Of a DNA stretch of 41,290 bases, positions 25,159 to 33,300 are shown piece after piece. Under the pieces are notes generated by a model. The model ran no database searches. It was not told where the DNA came from and saw only the letters and a list, made by a program, of their open reading frames with translations. The stretch's first letter is position 1; each line of letters starts with the position of its first letter. A program made the translations under genes and the position numbers. Origin of the DNA: an uncultured Clostridia bacterium (GTDB lineage: Bacteria; Bacillota; Clostridia; Christensenellales; Borkfalkiaceae); the NCBI GenBank assembly GCA_947632015.1, contig CANRNP010000010.1, positions 1 through 41,290 on the forward strand, in the 5' to 3' direction.

Positions 25159-25575
25159 ATGGAAGAGGAGAACGTGACCTTAGAAGCCGGCGGCGAAGGA
25201 TCGCCAGACTTGAAGAAGTTTAAGGATGTAAACGCCCTCATAAAGGCATATACGGAGCTGGAAGCGGAATTCACTCGCCGCAGCCAGCGCCTGAAAGCGT
25301 TGGAGAAGAGTAAGGAGCAGGAGACCTCCCCCGCGGAGCAAGCGGAACCTGCGCCCTCTTCCCCGCGGGAGGCGGAGAGCGGGAGTGAAGCGCTTCTCCG
25401 CGCCGTCATGGAGAGCGAGGAGGTGCGCGAAAAAGTGATCTCGGACTATCTCGGATCGCTCAGAGGCGTCCCCCTCATGACGTCGGGCAGGGGCGTTGTC
25501 GCGCCCGCTCAAAAGCCCAAGACCATCGCCGAGGCGGGCTCTCTCGCCCTCGGCTATCTCAAAACCAAAAAATAA
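25159..25575 (+). CDS. Scaffold-like head assembly protein
   Basis: The 138-residue acidic protein contains the phrase KFKDVNALIKAYTELEAEFT followed by a coiled coil (RRSQRLKALEKSKEQE). Phage scaffolding proteins commonly carry this pattern just upstream of the coat gene. A disordered Pro/Glu middle and a C-terminal helix with basic end (AGSLALGYLKTKK) fit coat binding. AAAAGGAG precedes the ATG and the coat gene follows after 10 bases. It is expected to guide procapsid assembly and then leave. The module has no protease gene, as in P22. Confidence 0.75.
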   Translation: MEEENVTLEAGGEGSPDLKKFKDVNALIKAYTELEAEFTRRSQRLKALEKSKEQETSPAEQAEPAPSSPREAESGSEALLRAVMESEEVREKVISDYLGSLRGVPLMTSGRGVVAPAQKPKTIAEAGSLALGYLKTKK

Positions 25576-25585
25576 GGAGAATGAT

Positions 25586-26731
25586 ATGGTAACTACTCAG
25601 AATGCGGACAGCGTGCTCAAATCGTACTATCTCGACGTGGTGAGCGAACAGCTCGATAAGTCGGCAAACCCCTTCCTCGCCGCGGTGAAAAAGACGACGG
25701 CGGACGTGTGGGGCAGGGACGTGCGGAAGGTCGTGCGTTTCGGGCTCGCGGGCGGCATCGGCGCGGGAACGGAGGACGGAGCGCTCCCCAAGAGCCTTGG
25801 CACGGGCTACGCGCAGTTCGTTTCCACCCTCAAAAACCTCTACGGCACCATCGAAATTACCGATAAGGCGCTCCGCGCTTCCGCCTCCAACGAGGGGGCG
25901 TTCGTCAACCTGCTCAACGACGAAATGGACGCCCTCGTCAAGAGCTCTTCCTATAACTTCGGCAGAATGCTCTTCGGCGACGGCAGCGGCAAACTCGCCA
26001 CCGTCACTTCCGTTTCCGACGGCAATGTCGTGGATACCGTGCAAAATCTCGCCGAGGGCATGGTCGTGGATCTCTATGCCGAAGGCGGTTCGCTCAAAAC
26101 GGGCGGGATCGCGGTCACTTCCGTCGACAGAAAGAACAAGAAGATCACCCTGTCGGGCGGTTCGCCCGCCGCAAACGATTTCCTCGTGATGCAGAATTCG
26201 AAAGACCTCGAAATCACGGGGCTCAAAGCGGTGTGTGCGACGAGCGGCACCCTTTACGGGCTCGATAAGGCGGATCACAGCTGGCTCATCCCCTACGTCA
26301 AGGAGTCCTTCGGCGAGATGAGCGAAAATGCGTTGCAGGCGGCGATCGACGCCGTGGAGGAAAACGGCGGCGGAAAGGTAAATTTCATCGTCTGTTCGTG
26401 GGGGGTGCGCCGCGCGCTCATCGAAGCGCTCGCGTCCTTCCGCAAAATGGATCCCCTTGCGCTGGAAGGCGGGTTCACCGCGCTGTCCTTCAACGGGATC
26501 CCCGTCGTTGCCGACCGCTTCTGCCCCGCGGGTACGATGTACCTTCTCAACACCGAGGATTTCGCCCTTCACCAGCTCTGCGACTGGCAGTGGCTCGAAG
26601 GCGAGGACGGCAAGATCTTAAAGCAGATCCCCGGCAAACCCGTCTATACCGCGACCCTCGTAAAATATGCGGAACTCATGTGTTACCGTCCGTGCGGGCA
26701 GGGCTGCCTGACGGGGATCGAGGAAAAGTAA
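25586..26731 (+). CDS. Major capsid (coat) protein
   Basis: The 381-residue protein starts MVTTQNADSVLKSYYLDVVS after TAAGGAGA; a longer frame upstream overlaps the scaffold gene and lacks a ribosome site. It reads like an HK97-fold coat protein: an N-terminal helix, the YGTIEITDKALRAS region, EIDVEENG-like spine segment (AAIDAVEENGGGKVNFIVCS) and the C-terminal FNGIPVVADRFCPAGTMYLL, typical of the axial domain. No maturation protease site is apparent. It would form the icosahedral shell. The frame has no damage. Confidence 0.85.
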   Translation: MVTTQNADSVLKSYYLDVVSEQLDKSANPFLAAVKKTTADVWGRDVRKVVRFGLAGGIGAGTEDGALPKSLGTGYAQFVSTLKNLYGTIEITDKALRASASNEGAFVNLLNDEMDALVKSSSYNFGRMLFGDGSGKLATVTSVSDGNVVDTVQNLAEGMVVDLYAEGGSLKTGGIAVTSVDRKNKKITLSGGSPAANDFLVMQNSKDLEITGLKAVCATSGTLYGLDKADHSWLIPYVKESFGEMSENALQAAIDAVEENGGGKVNFIVCSWGVRRALIEALASFRKMDPLALEGGFTALSFNGIPVVADRFCPAGTMYLLNTEDFALHQLCDWQWLEGEDGKILKQIPGKPVYTATLVKYAELMCYRPCGQGCLTGIEEK

Positions 26732-26741
26732 AGGAGATCGC

Positions 26742-27293
26742 ATGAAAGTCCGGAACGTAATTTCGCTCGCCGCAGCGAGCATGGGCAGGGAGGATCTCGT
26801 CGCGATGGCGGAAAACTGCGCGGCGGAGCCTGCGGGCGAGCTTGCCTCTCTGTTGCGCTGTTACAACCTTGTCGAGAACGAAGTTGCGCTCGACTACTTT
26901 CCCCTCAAACGGCGGGAGCGATTTTCCGTCTGCGGCGTTTTGCCCTTCTCGGAATTTTCCTCCGCGCCCGTGGAGATCTTGGAGGTGAAGCGGGAGGACG
27001 GCGGTCCGCTCTCCTACGACCTCCGCCCCGACGCCCTCGCCATTGCGGGCGGCACGGGGGAGATCTCCGTTCTCTACACCTATGTGCCGAAAGAGAAGGA
27101 ATGGGGGGACGACGCGGAGACCGCGGCGCAGATCTCCGCGCGCCTGCTCGCCTTCGGCGTATGCTGCGAATTCTGCCTTACGGGCGGAGAATACGGCGAG
27201 GCGGCAATGTGGGAACAGAAATACCGCGAGGCGCTCCGCGCCGCCAACGTCACGCGCAAAAAACTTGCGGTGCGTTCGAGGAGATGGGCATGA
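26742..27293 (+). CDS. Head completion/adaptor protein (gp4-like position)
   Basis: The 183-residue protein (MKVRNVISLAAASMGREDLV) begins with helices and then carries beta segments, VALDYFPLKRRERFSVCGVL and LEVKREDGGPLSYDLRPDA. This mix and position after the coat gene fit head-tail adaptors that extend the portal ring, as gp4 does in P22. AAAGGAG precedes the ATG. The stop overlaps the next start in ATGA. Assignment is from position and general style. Confidence 0.7.
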   Translation: MKVRNVISLAAASMGREDLVAMAENCAAEPAGELASLLRCYNLVENEVALDYFPLKRRERFSVCGVLPFSEFSSAPVEILEVKREDGGPLSYDLRPDALAIAGGTGEISVLYTYVPKEKEWGDDAETAAQISARLLAFGVCCEFCLTGGEYGEAAMWEQKYREALRAANVTRKKLAVRSRRWA

Positions 27294-28567
27294 TCGTAAA
27301 AAAAGAATTGTCGGCTCCCGCCTTTACGGCGCGCTCCGTGCGGCGGAAGATCTCCCTCTTCGGCGAGGAGAGCGGCGCCATTTCCGCCGGCGGGATCCAC
27401 TTCCGCCAAAGGGACGGAAAGATCGTGTGCGCGGAGGGGATCGAGCCCATCGGGGAATACGCCGCCACGCTCATGGTGAGCGGGGGGCACGCCGCCGTCC
27501 GCATGGACGTCCTTCCGCCCGTGATCGAAGCCCCCGCCGAGGAGCTCGTCTTTCCCTTTTCCCAAAAGCCGAACGCGATCTTCTGCTTTACGGCAAAGGA
27601 CGGGGAGCAGATCTTTCTGGCGGCGACGGACGGGGGATGTTACCGGCTCGAACGCTCGCATGCTTCCGCCGCGGGAGAGGGGGGCAAGTGCGGCGCCGTC
27701 CACGGTGAACGGCTCTTCCTCGCGGACGGGTCCCGTTTGAGCTGGTCCGCCCCCCTCGACCCGACCGACCGCGAACAAGCCGCGCAGGGGGCGGGGCATG
27801 TCGATCTGCCCTCTGCGGACGGAGAGATCCTCTCGGTCGTTTCCCTCAAAGAAGAGCTCTTCCTCTTCCGCGAGCGGGGGATCGCCCGCCTCGACGTCAA
27901 AGGAGATACGCGCAATTTTTCGGCGGAGCATATTCCCTTTGCGGGCGGCTCCATCCGCGCAGGAAGCGTGCAAAAATGCGGGGACGTGGTGCGGTTTCTC
28001 ACCGAAAACGGGCTGTATTCCTTTAACGGGGAGCGGTGCGTAAGGCTCAGACATTGCGGAACGAGCCGCCTCGATACCGAAAACGCCGTTACGGCGGCGT
28101 GCGGCGGGAATTATTATGCGACGGTGAAATACTGCGGCGAGGCGTGCATCTGGTGCGTCGACGAAGAGGAGAGAGGACACCTCATCCGCGCAAAGGCGGA
28201 ACAGCTTGCGGGCGGGGAGAGGCTCCTCTTCGTAGAAGGCGGCGTGCTCTACGGGCTCACCCCCCGCGGGTTGCCCGCTTCGCACAGGCAGGAATGCGTG
28301 CTCACCGCCGAGCGCTCCCTCTTCGGGCTCTCCGCCCGCCCCAAATATCTCGACGGCATCGTCGTCGAGGGAAAGGGGCATTTCCGGGTGGAAGCGCGGG
28401 GAGAGCGGGGGCTTCCCCGCGCCGTGTTCGGGAGAGCGGGCGAAAAACTGCGCTTCCCCATGCCGGTGCGCGGGTGCGGATTTTCGCTCGAACTGCGCAC
28501 GATCGAAGAAAACGCCGAGGTCGGCGCGGTCGTCCTCGAAATCCGTGAGGAGGCAAGACGATGGTGA
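27290..28567 (+). CDS. Beta-rich hub/stabilisation protein (gp10-like)
   Basis: The 425-residue protein, started at MIVKKELSAPAF after GAGGAG, shows repeated propeller-like phrases: GERLFLADGSRLSWSAPLDP, DGEILSVVSLKEELFLFRER, DVVRFLTENGLYSFNGERC. A segment of this type encoded right after the adaptor is found in P22-like phages as the tail-hub or packaged-DNA stabilising protein (gp10). It would plug the portal channel after packaging. It overlaps the adaptor by 4 bases and the next gene by 7, so translation is coupled. Family is inferred from fold pattern and order. Confidence 0.7.
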   Translation: MIVKKELSAPAFTARSVRRKISLFGEESGAISAGGIHFRQRDGKIVCAEGIEPIGEYAATLMVSGGHAAVRMDVLPPVIEAPAEELVFPFSQKPNAIFCFTAKDGEQIFLAATDGGCYRLERSHASAAGEGGKCGAVHGERLFLADGSRLSWSAPLDPTDREQAAQGAGHVDLPSADGEILSVVSLKEELFLFRERGIARLDVKGDTRNFSAEHIPFAGGSIRAGSVQKCGDVVRFLTENGLYSFNGERCVRLRHCGTSRLDTENAVTAACGGNYYATVKYCGEACIWCVDEEERGHLIRAKAEQLAGGERLLFVEGGVLYGLTPRGLPASHRQECVLTAERSLFGLSARPKYLDGIVVEGKGHFRVEARGERGLPRAVFGRAGEKLRFPMPVRGCGFSLELRTIEENAEVGAVVLEIREEARRW

Positions 28568-29046
28568 TCGATATTATCGACCCCGACGCGCCCGAATATC
28601 AAAATCTGACCGATCTGCAATACGCGATGATCCGCGCGGCGCAGACGGAGAAGAACGATATTCTCGCGTCGGCGGAGGAGGAAAAGCAAAAAAACTTTCT
28701 GCGGTTTCTCAAAAACAACATGGCGCGCTCCACGGCGCTTGCCGATCTTTCCGCCGAAATCGACGCCGCGGCGGAACGCAAAGTGGACGTCGTGCGGGAG
28801 GACCTGCTCCACAGGCTCGCCTATGAAAACCTCTATGGCGATGATAACGGCACCTACCGCTATCCCGAAAATCCCAACTACAACCTCAACTTTTCCCAGC
28901 GTTTTCTCGTCGTGCGGGATTATTACATGCACGTCACGACGAATCCGCAGGCGCGGCTCGAAGCGTATTCCATGGATACCCTCGCCCGCTCCTATCTCGG
29001 CGACTATTACCAGACCCTATACGATCTTCTTTCGACCTATTGCTGA
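28561..29046 (+). CDS. Small helical structural protein at the end of the head module
   Basis: The 161-residue protein (MVIDIIDPDAPEYQNLTDLQ) has a helical middle rich in Lys/Glu (NDILASAEEEKQKNFLRFLK) and an aromatic C-terminal half (DDNGTYRYPENPNYNLNFSQ). I do not recognise it. Its position after the hub gene would suit an additional connector or needle-type protein, but that is a guess. GAGGAGG precedes the ATG; it is the last gene before the palindromic terminator and therefore closes the module. Confidence 0.65.
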   Translation: MVIDIIDPDAPEYQNLTDLQYAMIRAAQTEKNDILASAEEEKQKNFLRFLKNNMARSTALADLSAEIDAAAERKVDVVREDLLHRLAYENLYGDDNGTYRYPENPNYNLNFSQRFLVVRDYYMHVTTNPQARLEAYSMDTLARSYLGDYYQTLYDLLSTYC

Positions 29047-29066
29047 GGAAGAAGACCGGGAAAAAC

Positions 29067-29092
29067 TTGCCGCGGGCGATCGCCCGCGGCAA
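29067..29092 (+). terminator. Perfect 26-base palindrome ending the head module
   Basis: Thirteen bases (TTGCCGCGGGCGA) pair perfectly with the next thirteen, with CGATCG at the centre, followed by ACTTTTC. It starts 20 bases after the last module stop codon. The U run is weak, but no other terminator is seen there. Confidence 0.65.
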
Positions 29093-29136
29093 ACTTTTCG
29101 GGTATATTTTTCCGGAAAGAGACCCAAATTATCGGC

Positions 29137-29241
29137 ATGAGAAAGATCAAGCAAAATCCCCTGAACAAGACCGCCGAAGAGCGGGAGACCTGCTTCCCCT
29201 CCGCAGGCAGGGAAGAATTGCGTCCGCGGAGCGGTATATGA
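29137..29241 (+). CDS. Small open frame coupled to spoVAC (doubtful)
   Basis: A 34-residue frame (MRKIKQNPLNKTAEERETCF and on) ends in a TGA that overlaps the spoVAC ATG. It has no clear ribosome site. It could be a leader peptide or chance. Confidence 0.25.
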   Translation: MRKIKQNPLNKTAEERETCFPSAGREELRPRSGI

Positions 29242-29693
29242 CGGGAAAATCGCGCGAAAATTACAACAAGAACTATATCAATTACGTCAACTCCTTCGAC
29301 CCGCCCACCCAACACTTCAAAACGTGCGGAAGGGCGTTCCTCGTGGGAGGCTTCATCTGCTGTATCGGGCAATTTTTCCGCTTTATGCTCGAATTCGCGG
29401 GGCTTACGGGGGATGAACTCGCGGGGACGGTCTCCGTTATCCTCATCTTTCTCGGCACCCTGCTCACGGGGCTCGGCGTGTACGACCGCATCGGCAAAAA
29501 TGCGGGCGCGGGAAGCATCGTCCCCATCACGGGATTTGCGAATTCCGTCGCCTCCCCCGCGATCGAGTTCAAAACGGAGGGCTTCGTCTACGGCATGGCG
29601 GCGAAGATGTTCATCGTGGCGGGACCCATCATCGTGTTCGGCGTGAGCGCGGGCGCCGCGGTGGGGCTCATTTACTGGCTCATCGGGCTTTGA
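29238..29693 (+). CDS. spoVAC: Stage V sporulation protein AC
   Basis: The 151-residue membrane protein matches SpoVAC in size and plan: an N-terminal SRENYNKNYINYVNSFDPPT, then FLVGGFICCIGQFFRFMLEF, further helices (VSVILIFLGTLLTGLGVYDR; FIVAGPIIVFGVSAGAAVGL) and the loop GSIVPITGFANSVASPAIEF, very typical of the SpoVAC/AE group. In spore formers SpoVA proteins carry dipicolinic acid across the inner forespore membrane, and SpoVAC may act as a mechanosensitive channel in germination. GGAG lies 6 bases before the ATG. The usual partners spoVAD and spoVAE do not follow, so this copy is an orphan. No sporulation-sigma promoter was identified. Confidence 0.85.
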   Translation: MTGKSRENYNKNYINYVNSFDPPTQHFKTCGRAFLVGGFICCIGQFFRFMLEFAGLTGDELAGTVSVILIFLGTLLTGLGVYDRIGKNAGAGSIVPITGFANSVASPAIEFKTEGFVYGMAAKMFIVAGPIIVFGVSAGAAVGLIYWLIGL

Positions 29694-29736
29694 CCCGCCT
29701 TGCGAAAGGAAATTTCGGTATTTTTCCCGAAAAGAG

Positions 29737-29765
29737 TTGATATCGGAAAGGGTTTGTGCTATAAT
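29737..29765 (+). promoter_or_regulatory. Promoter of the DUF1858 gene
   Basis: TTGATA, 17 bases, TATAAT, about 30 bases before the ATG at 29794. A strong match to the housekeeping consensus. Confidence 0.75.
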
Positions 29766-29793
29766 TGCGGTAGATCAAACAAGGAGAGAGACC

Positions 29794-29991
29794 ATGGCGA
29801 AGATTACGGAAAACACGCTGATCGCGGAAGTTCTGGAACTCAACCCCAAAGCGGCGGATATTCTGCTCGAAGCGGGGATGCACTGCTTCGGATGCGCGCT
29901 TGCGCACGGGGAGACGATCGCCGAGGCGGTCGCCGTCCACGGCGAGGACCTCGAAACGCTGCTCGAAAAACTCAACGAAGGGATCGAATGA
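29794..29991 (+). CDS. DUF1858 (hybrid-cluster-associated redox disulfide) protein
   Basis: The 65-residue protein (MAKITENTLIAEVLELNPKA) is a stand-alone DUF1858/ScdA-N-like domain with the family's CxxC in GMHCFGCALAHGE (C31, C34). The domain is linked with iron-sulfur or nitrosative stress proteins and is expected to bind metal or cycle a disulfide in the cytoplasm. AAGGAG precedes the ATG (an upstream frame extension lacks it). It has its own promoter and terminator, so it is a single-gene unit. Confidence 0.85.
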   Translation: MAKITENTLIAEVLELNPKAADILLEAGMHCFGCALAHGETIAEAVAVHGEDLETLLEKLNEGIE

Positions 29992-30000
29992 CAAATCTGA

Positions 30001-30040
30001 CCGTCGCCCCGCTTCTTCGGAAGCGGGGCAACGGCATTTC
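30001..30040 (+). terminator. Terminator of the DUF1858 gene
   Basis: GCCCCGCTT pairs with AAGCGGGGC around CTTCGG, a very stable UUCG-type loop, and is flanked by further pairing (CCGT/ACGG). The tail CATTTCTT is moderately T-rich. Confidence 0.75.
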
Positions 30041-30110
30041 TTGAAGATTGCCGCAACGTTTGCACGCTCCGTTGTAAATTTTTCAAAACGTACCGAAAAA
30101 AACGTGACAT

Positions 30111-30145
30111 AAGCCCGCCTTTGCGCTACCCGCAAAGGCGGGCTT
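30111..30145. terminator. Second strong hairpin in the spacer
   Basis: AAGCCCGCCTTTGCG pairs perfectly with CGCAAAGGCGGGCTT across a 5-base loop. It may act as a back-up terminator; T runs are short on either side. Confidence 0.5.
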
Positions 30146-30167
30146 TGCCGTGGGGAAAGGCTGAGAG

Positions 30168-30206
30168 CTCCTGCGGCACGCTCCCCGCGGGAGCGCGCCG
30201 CAGGAG
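30168..30206. repeat. Long GC-rich hairpin
   Basis: CTCCTGCGGC pairs with GCCGCAGGAG, enclosing an inner stem GCTCCC-cgc-GGGAGC; only one position is unpaired over 39 bases. It is the third hairpin in 200 bases between DUF1858 and the giant gene. No coding region lies in this spacer (29992-30394); the remainder is AT-rich promoter DNA. Confidence 0.55.
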
Positions 30207-30324
30207 GAAGGAAAATTTATGCAAAGTTTCTGTATAATTAAGTTTTTCTTATACTTTTTTATTCGAAAAATAAGCAAAAATTATTCCGAAAATCAAATTT
30301 AGCCGCAAAAACCCCGTGAAATAT

Positions 30325-30353
30325 TTGACATATTTCGACGCCCATTTTATAAT
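30325..30353 (+). promoter_or_regulatory. Consensus promoter of the giant lipoprotein gene
   Basis: TTGACA and TATAAT are both perfect and exactly 17 bases apart, 41 bases before the ATG at 30395. AAGGAG (30382-30387) is the ribosome site. Strong constitutive expression is expected. Confidence 0.85.
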
Positions 30354-30394
30354 AATAATGATTTCATATCAATCAATATAGAAGGAGCAGTAGA

Positions 30395-33300
30395 ATGAAG
30401 CGAAAATTAACGACAGTACTTTTCCTTATTTTTGCTTTGGTGATGTCGGCGGCGGCACTGACCGCCTGCGGCGAAAAAGAAGAGCCGCCCCGGCAGAGCG
30501 GCGACGAAGTCGGCGTATATTATTGCGAAGTCGACGGCGCCGAGTGGACCATTACTCTCTCGGAGGAATGCAAGTTCACCTACTCTGTCGCCGGGGAGAC
30601 GAAATCGGGCACTTACATGTTGGAGGGCACCGATCTTGCGTTGCTCTTCGAAAATACCCTCATGCCCGAACAGGCGACGCTCGAAAACGGCGTGCTGACC
30701 TATCACCGCGGCGGGAATTATTATAGATTCCTGATCAAGCGCAACTACACCGTTACGTTTATGGCGAACGGCTCCGTGTTCAAGACGGTAGAAGGCGTTC
30801 TCAACGGAAAGCCCGTCGCGCGTCCCGCGGACGACCCCGCCGGGGAGAACGGAACGGTGTTCGTCGGCTGGTGCGACGATAGTTCCGCCAAGAACTTCTA
30901 TAATTTCAGCCGTCCCGTTTCGGGCGATCTCACGCTGTATGCCCGCTTTGTCGAAGCGGTCGCGGGGGAGACGGAATATACCGTGAATTTCAACCTCGGT
31001 TACAGCGGCGGAGAGCAGATCCCCGACCGCCGCACGGTGGGCGGAAAGATCTACGACGCGCCCGTTCCCGAAAGAGAGGGGGATGTGTTCGTCGGCTGGT
31101 GGGTAAGCCATTATAACGACGCCAACAAACTCACCTACCGCTACGAAGAGAACGAACTCAAAGCGGATACGACCTTCTTCGCCGTCTGGCAGAGCGACGC
31201 TCCCTATGTTTCGATGACGGACAGCGGGCTCGTCTGGTCGGCGGAAGGAGCGGTCAACTCCTATTCCGTCCTCTTTACCGCGCCCGACGGCACCGCGCTC
31301 TACAATGCGGAGACTGGTCTTACCGCTTATGCCTTTGACTTTGCGAACGCAACGGAAGGAGAATACAAGGCTTCCGTTACGGTCGGAGACAAGACTACGA
31401 CGGCATATTTCCTGAATAAAGCGCTGAAAAAGGCGGACATCGCGAACTTCCGCGTGGAAGGCAATACCTTCCTGTTCAACCCCGTGGAGAACGCGACCTC
31501 TTACACGTTGGAGCTCGTTTGCGCCACCGAAGGGCACGATCACAGCGCCGTTCCGCTCGGCTCCGAGACCCATTACGACTTCTCGGCATGCGAGTTGCCC
31601 GCGGACGGCTTCCGCTTCACCGTGACCGCTTCCGCGGACGGGTGGCTCTCCTCCGTATCGGAGACCTTCCGCTTCACGAGAACGCTCGATCCCGTAGCGA
31701 ATCTTACATACGACGCGGACACCGACGTCGTCTCGTGGGAAGAAGTCCGCAACGCGACGTCCTACTTCGTGACCGTCACTTCCGGCGGTAGCACGGTGTT
31801 CTCCCAGAACGTGAGAGACGCGCGCACGTTCGCCCTTTCCGGTTACGATCCCGCGACCTATACCGTTGCGGTGTATCCCGTGGCAAGGGGCTGGGCGTCT
31901 CCCGCCGCGCTGTCGAAAGACTTTACGAAAGTGCGGCTCTCCACGCCCGAAAACGTCCATCTCGAAGGTCGCTATGTCACCTGGAACAGGGTCGATAACG
32001 CGAGCGGCTACGAAGTGAAGGTGGGCGATCATACCTATCAGAACACTTCGAACCGGTTTGAGTTCACCGAAGACCTCGCCGTGGCGGGGCAGACGAGCTA
32101 TCAGATCTCCGTCCGCGCCCTCGGCGCTTCGGAAGCGGCGCATTCCTTCTGGTCCGACGTTCTTACGGCGACCCAGAGTTTCGAAGGCAGGGTCGAATAC
32201 GACGGCGGCATCCTCTCGTGGGCGCCCGTGTTCGGCGTATCCCGCTATGCGGTCAAGATCAACGAGGAGGACGAGAGCGTGGTGGAAAACGCCAACACGC
32301 TGCGCGTCGCCCTCACCCAAGAGGGAGAGAACGTGTTGCAGGTCGCGGCGATCTATGCCGACGGCAACTATTCCGAATGGCATTCCTGCCGCGTGACGGC
32401 GTATGCCCTCTTCTTCGACGCAGAGCTCGGCGAGCCCGTACCCACGGCATATTATGCGAGCGGCGATCCGATCTCCCTTCCCCGCGCTTTGCGGACGGGT
32501 TATTCGTTCATCGGCTGGTATGAGACGGAGGAAGGCGCGCAGGGCGGGCTTCCCTTCGAGGAATATTACTTTACAAAGGAATCCAACCTCACCCTCTACG
32601 CGGCATGGAGAGCGAATTTTTACGAGGTATTCTTCCGCGTCGGCGCCTACGCCGCGAGTGAACTCGATTCGCAGAGCGTCGAATACGGCGTCGAGAGCTA
32701 CCGTTTGCCCGTGCCCGATTCGAGGAGCTATGAAATGGCGTTTGCGGGTTGGTACTCCCAGCCCAACGGAGCCGGCACGCAGTACACGGGTTACGACGGC
32801 GCGAGCATCCGCGGATGGGTGGATACGTCGCCGAAACTGCTCTACGCCTACTGGGTGGAGATTTTCAGATTCACAAAGGTAAACGACGGGTTCTCGGTGG
32901 AAAAAGGTCCCGGTATCGGGTTTGTTTCCTCCATCGTCATCCCGAAGGACCATACCGACGAGAGCGGCATTTCCTATCCCGTTACGCAGATCAACGACTT
33001 TTCGGGCATTACGAACCTTAAATCGGTCTCCTTCTACGGCACGGTCAAGAACGTGACGGTCGGTACGATCGGGATCGCGTTCACGGGGTGCACGTCGCTC
33101 GAAGAGATCAAGGTGTTGCCCGTTGACGACGCCGACGCGCGCTACCGGGACGTTGACGGCGTTCTGCTCGGCAAGGATCCCACCACGGGCGATACGCTCA
33201 TCTACTTCTATCCCCAGCAGCATAAACTTACCGATAATACCTATACCATTCCCGACGGGGTGACCCGTCTTACCGCGGGTATTTTCAGCGATACGGCAGG

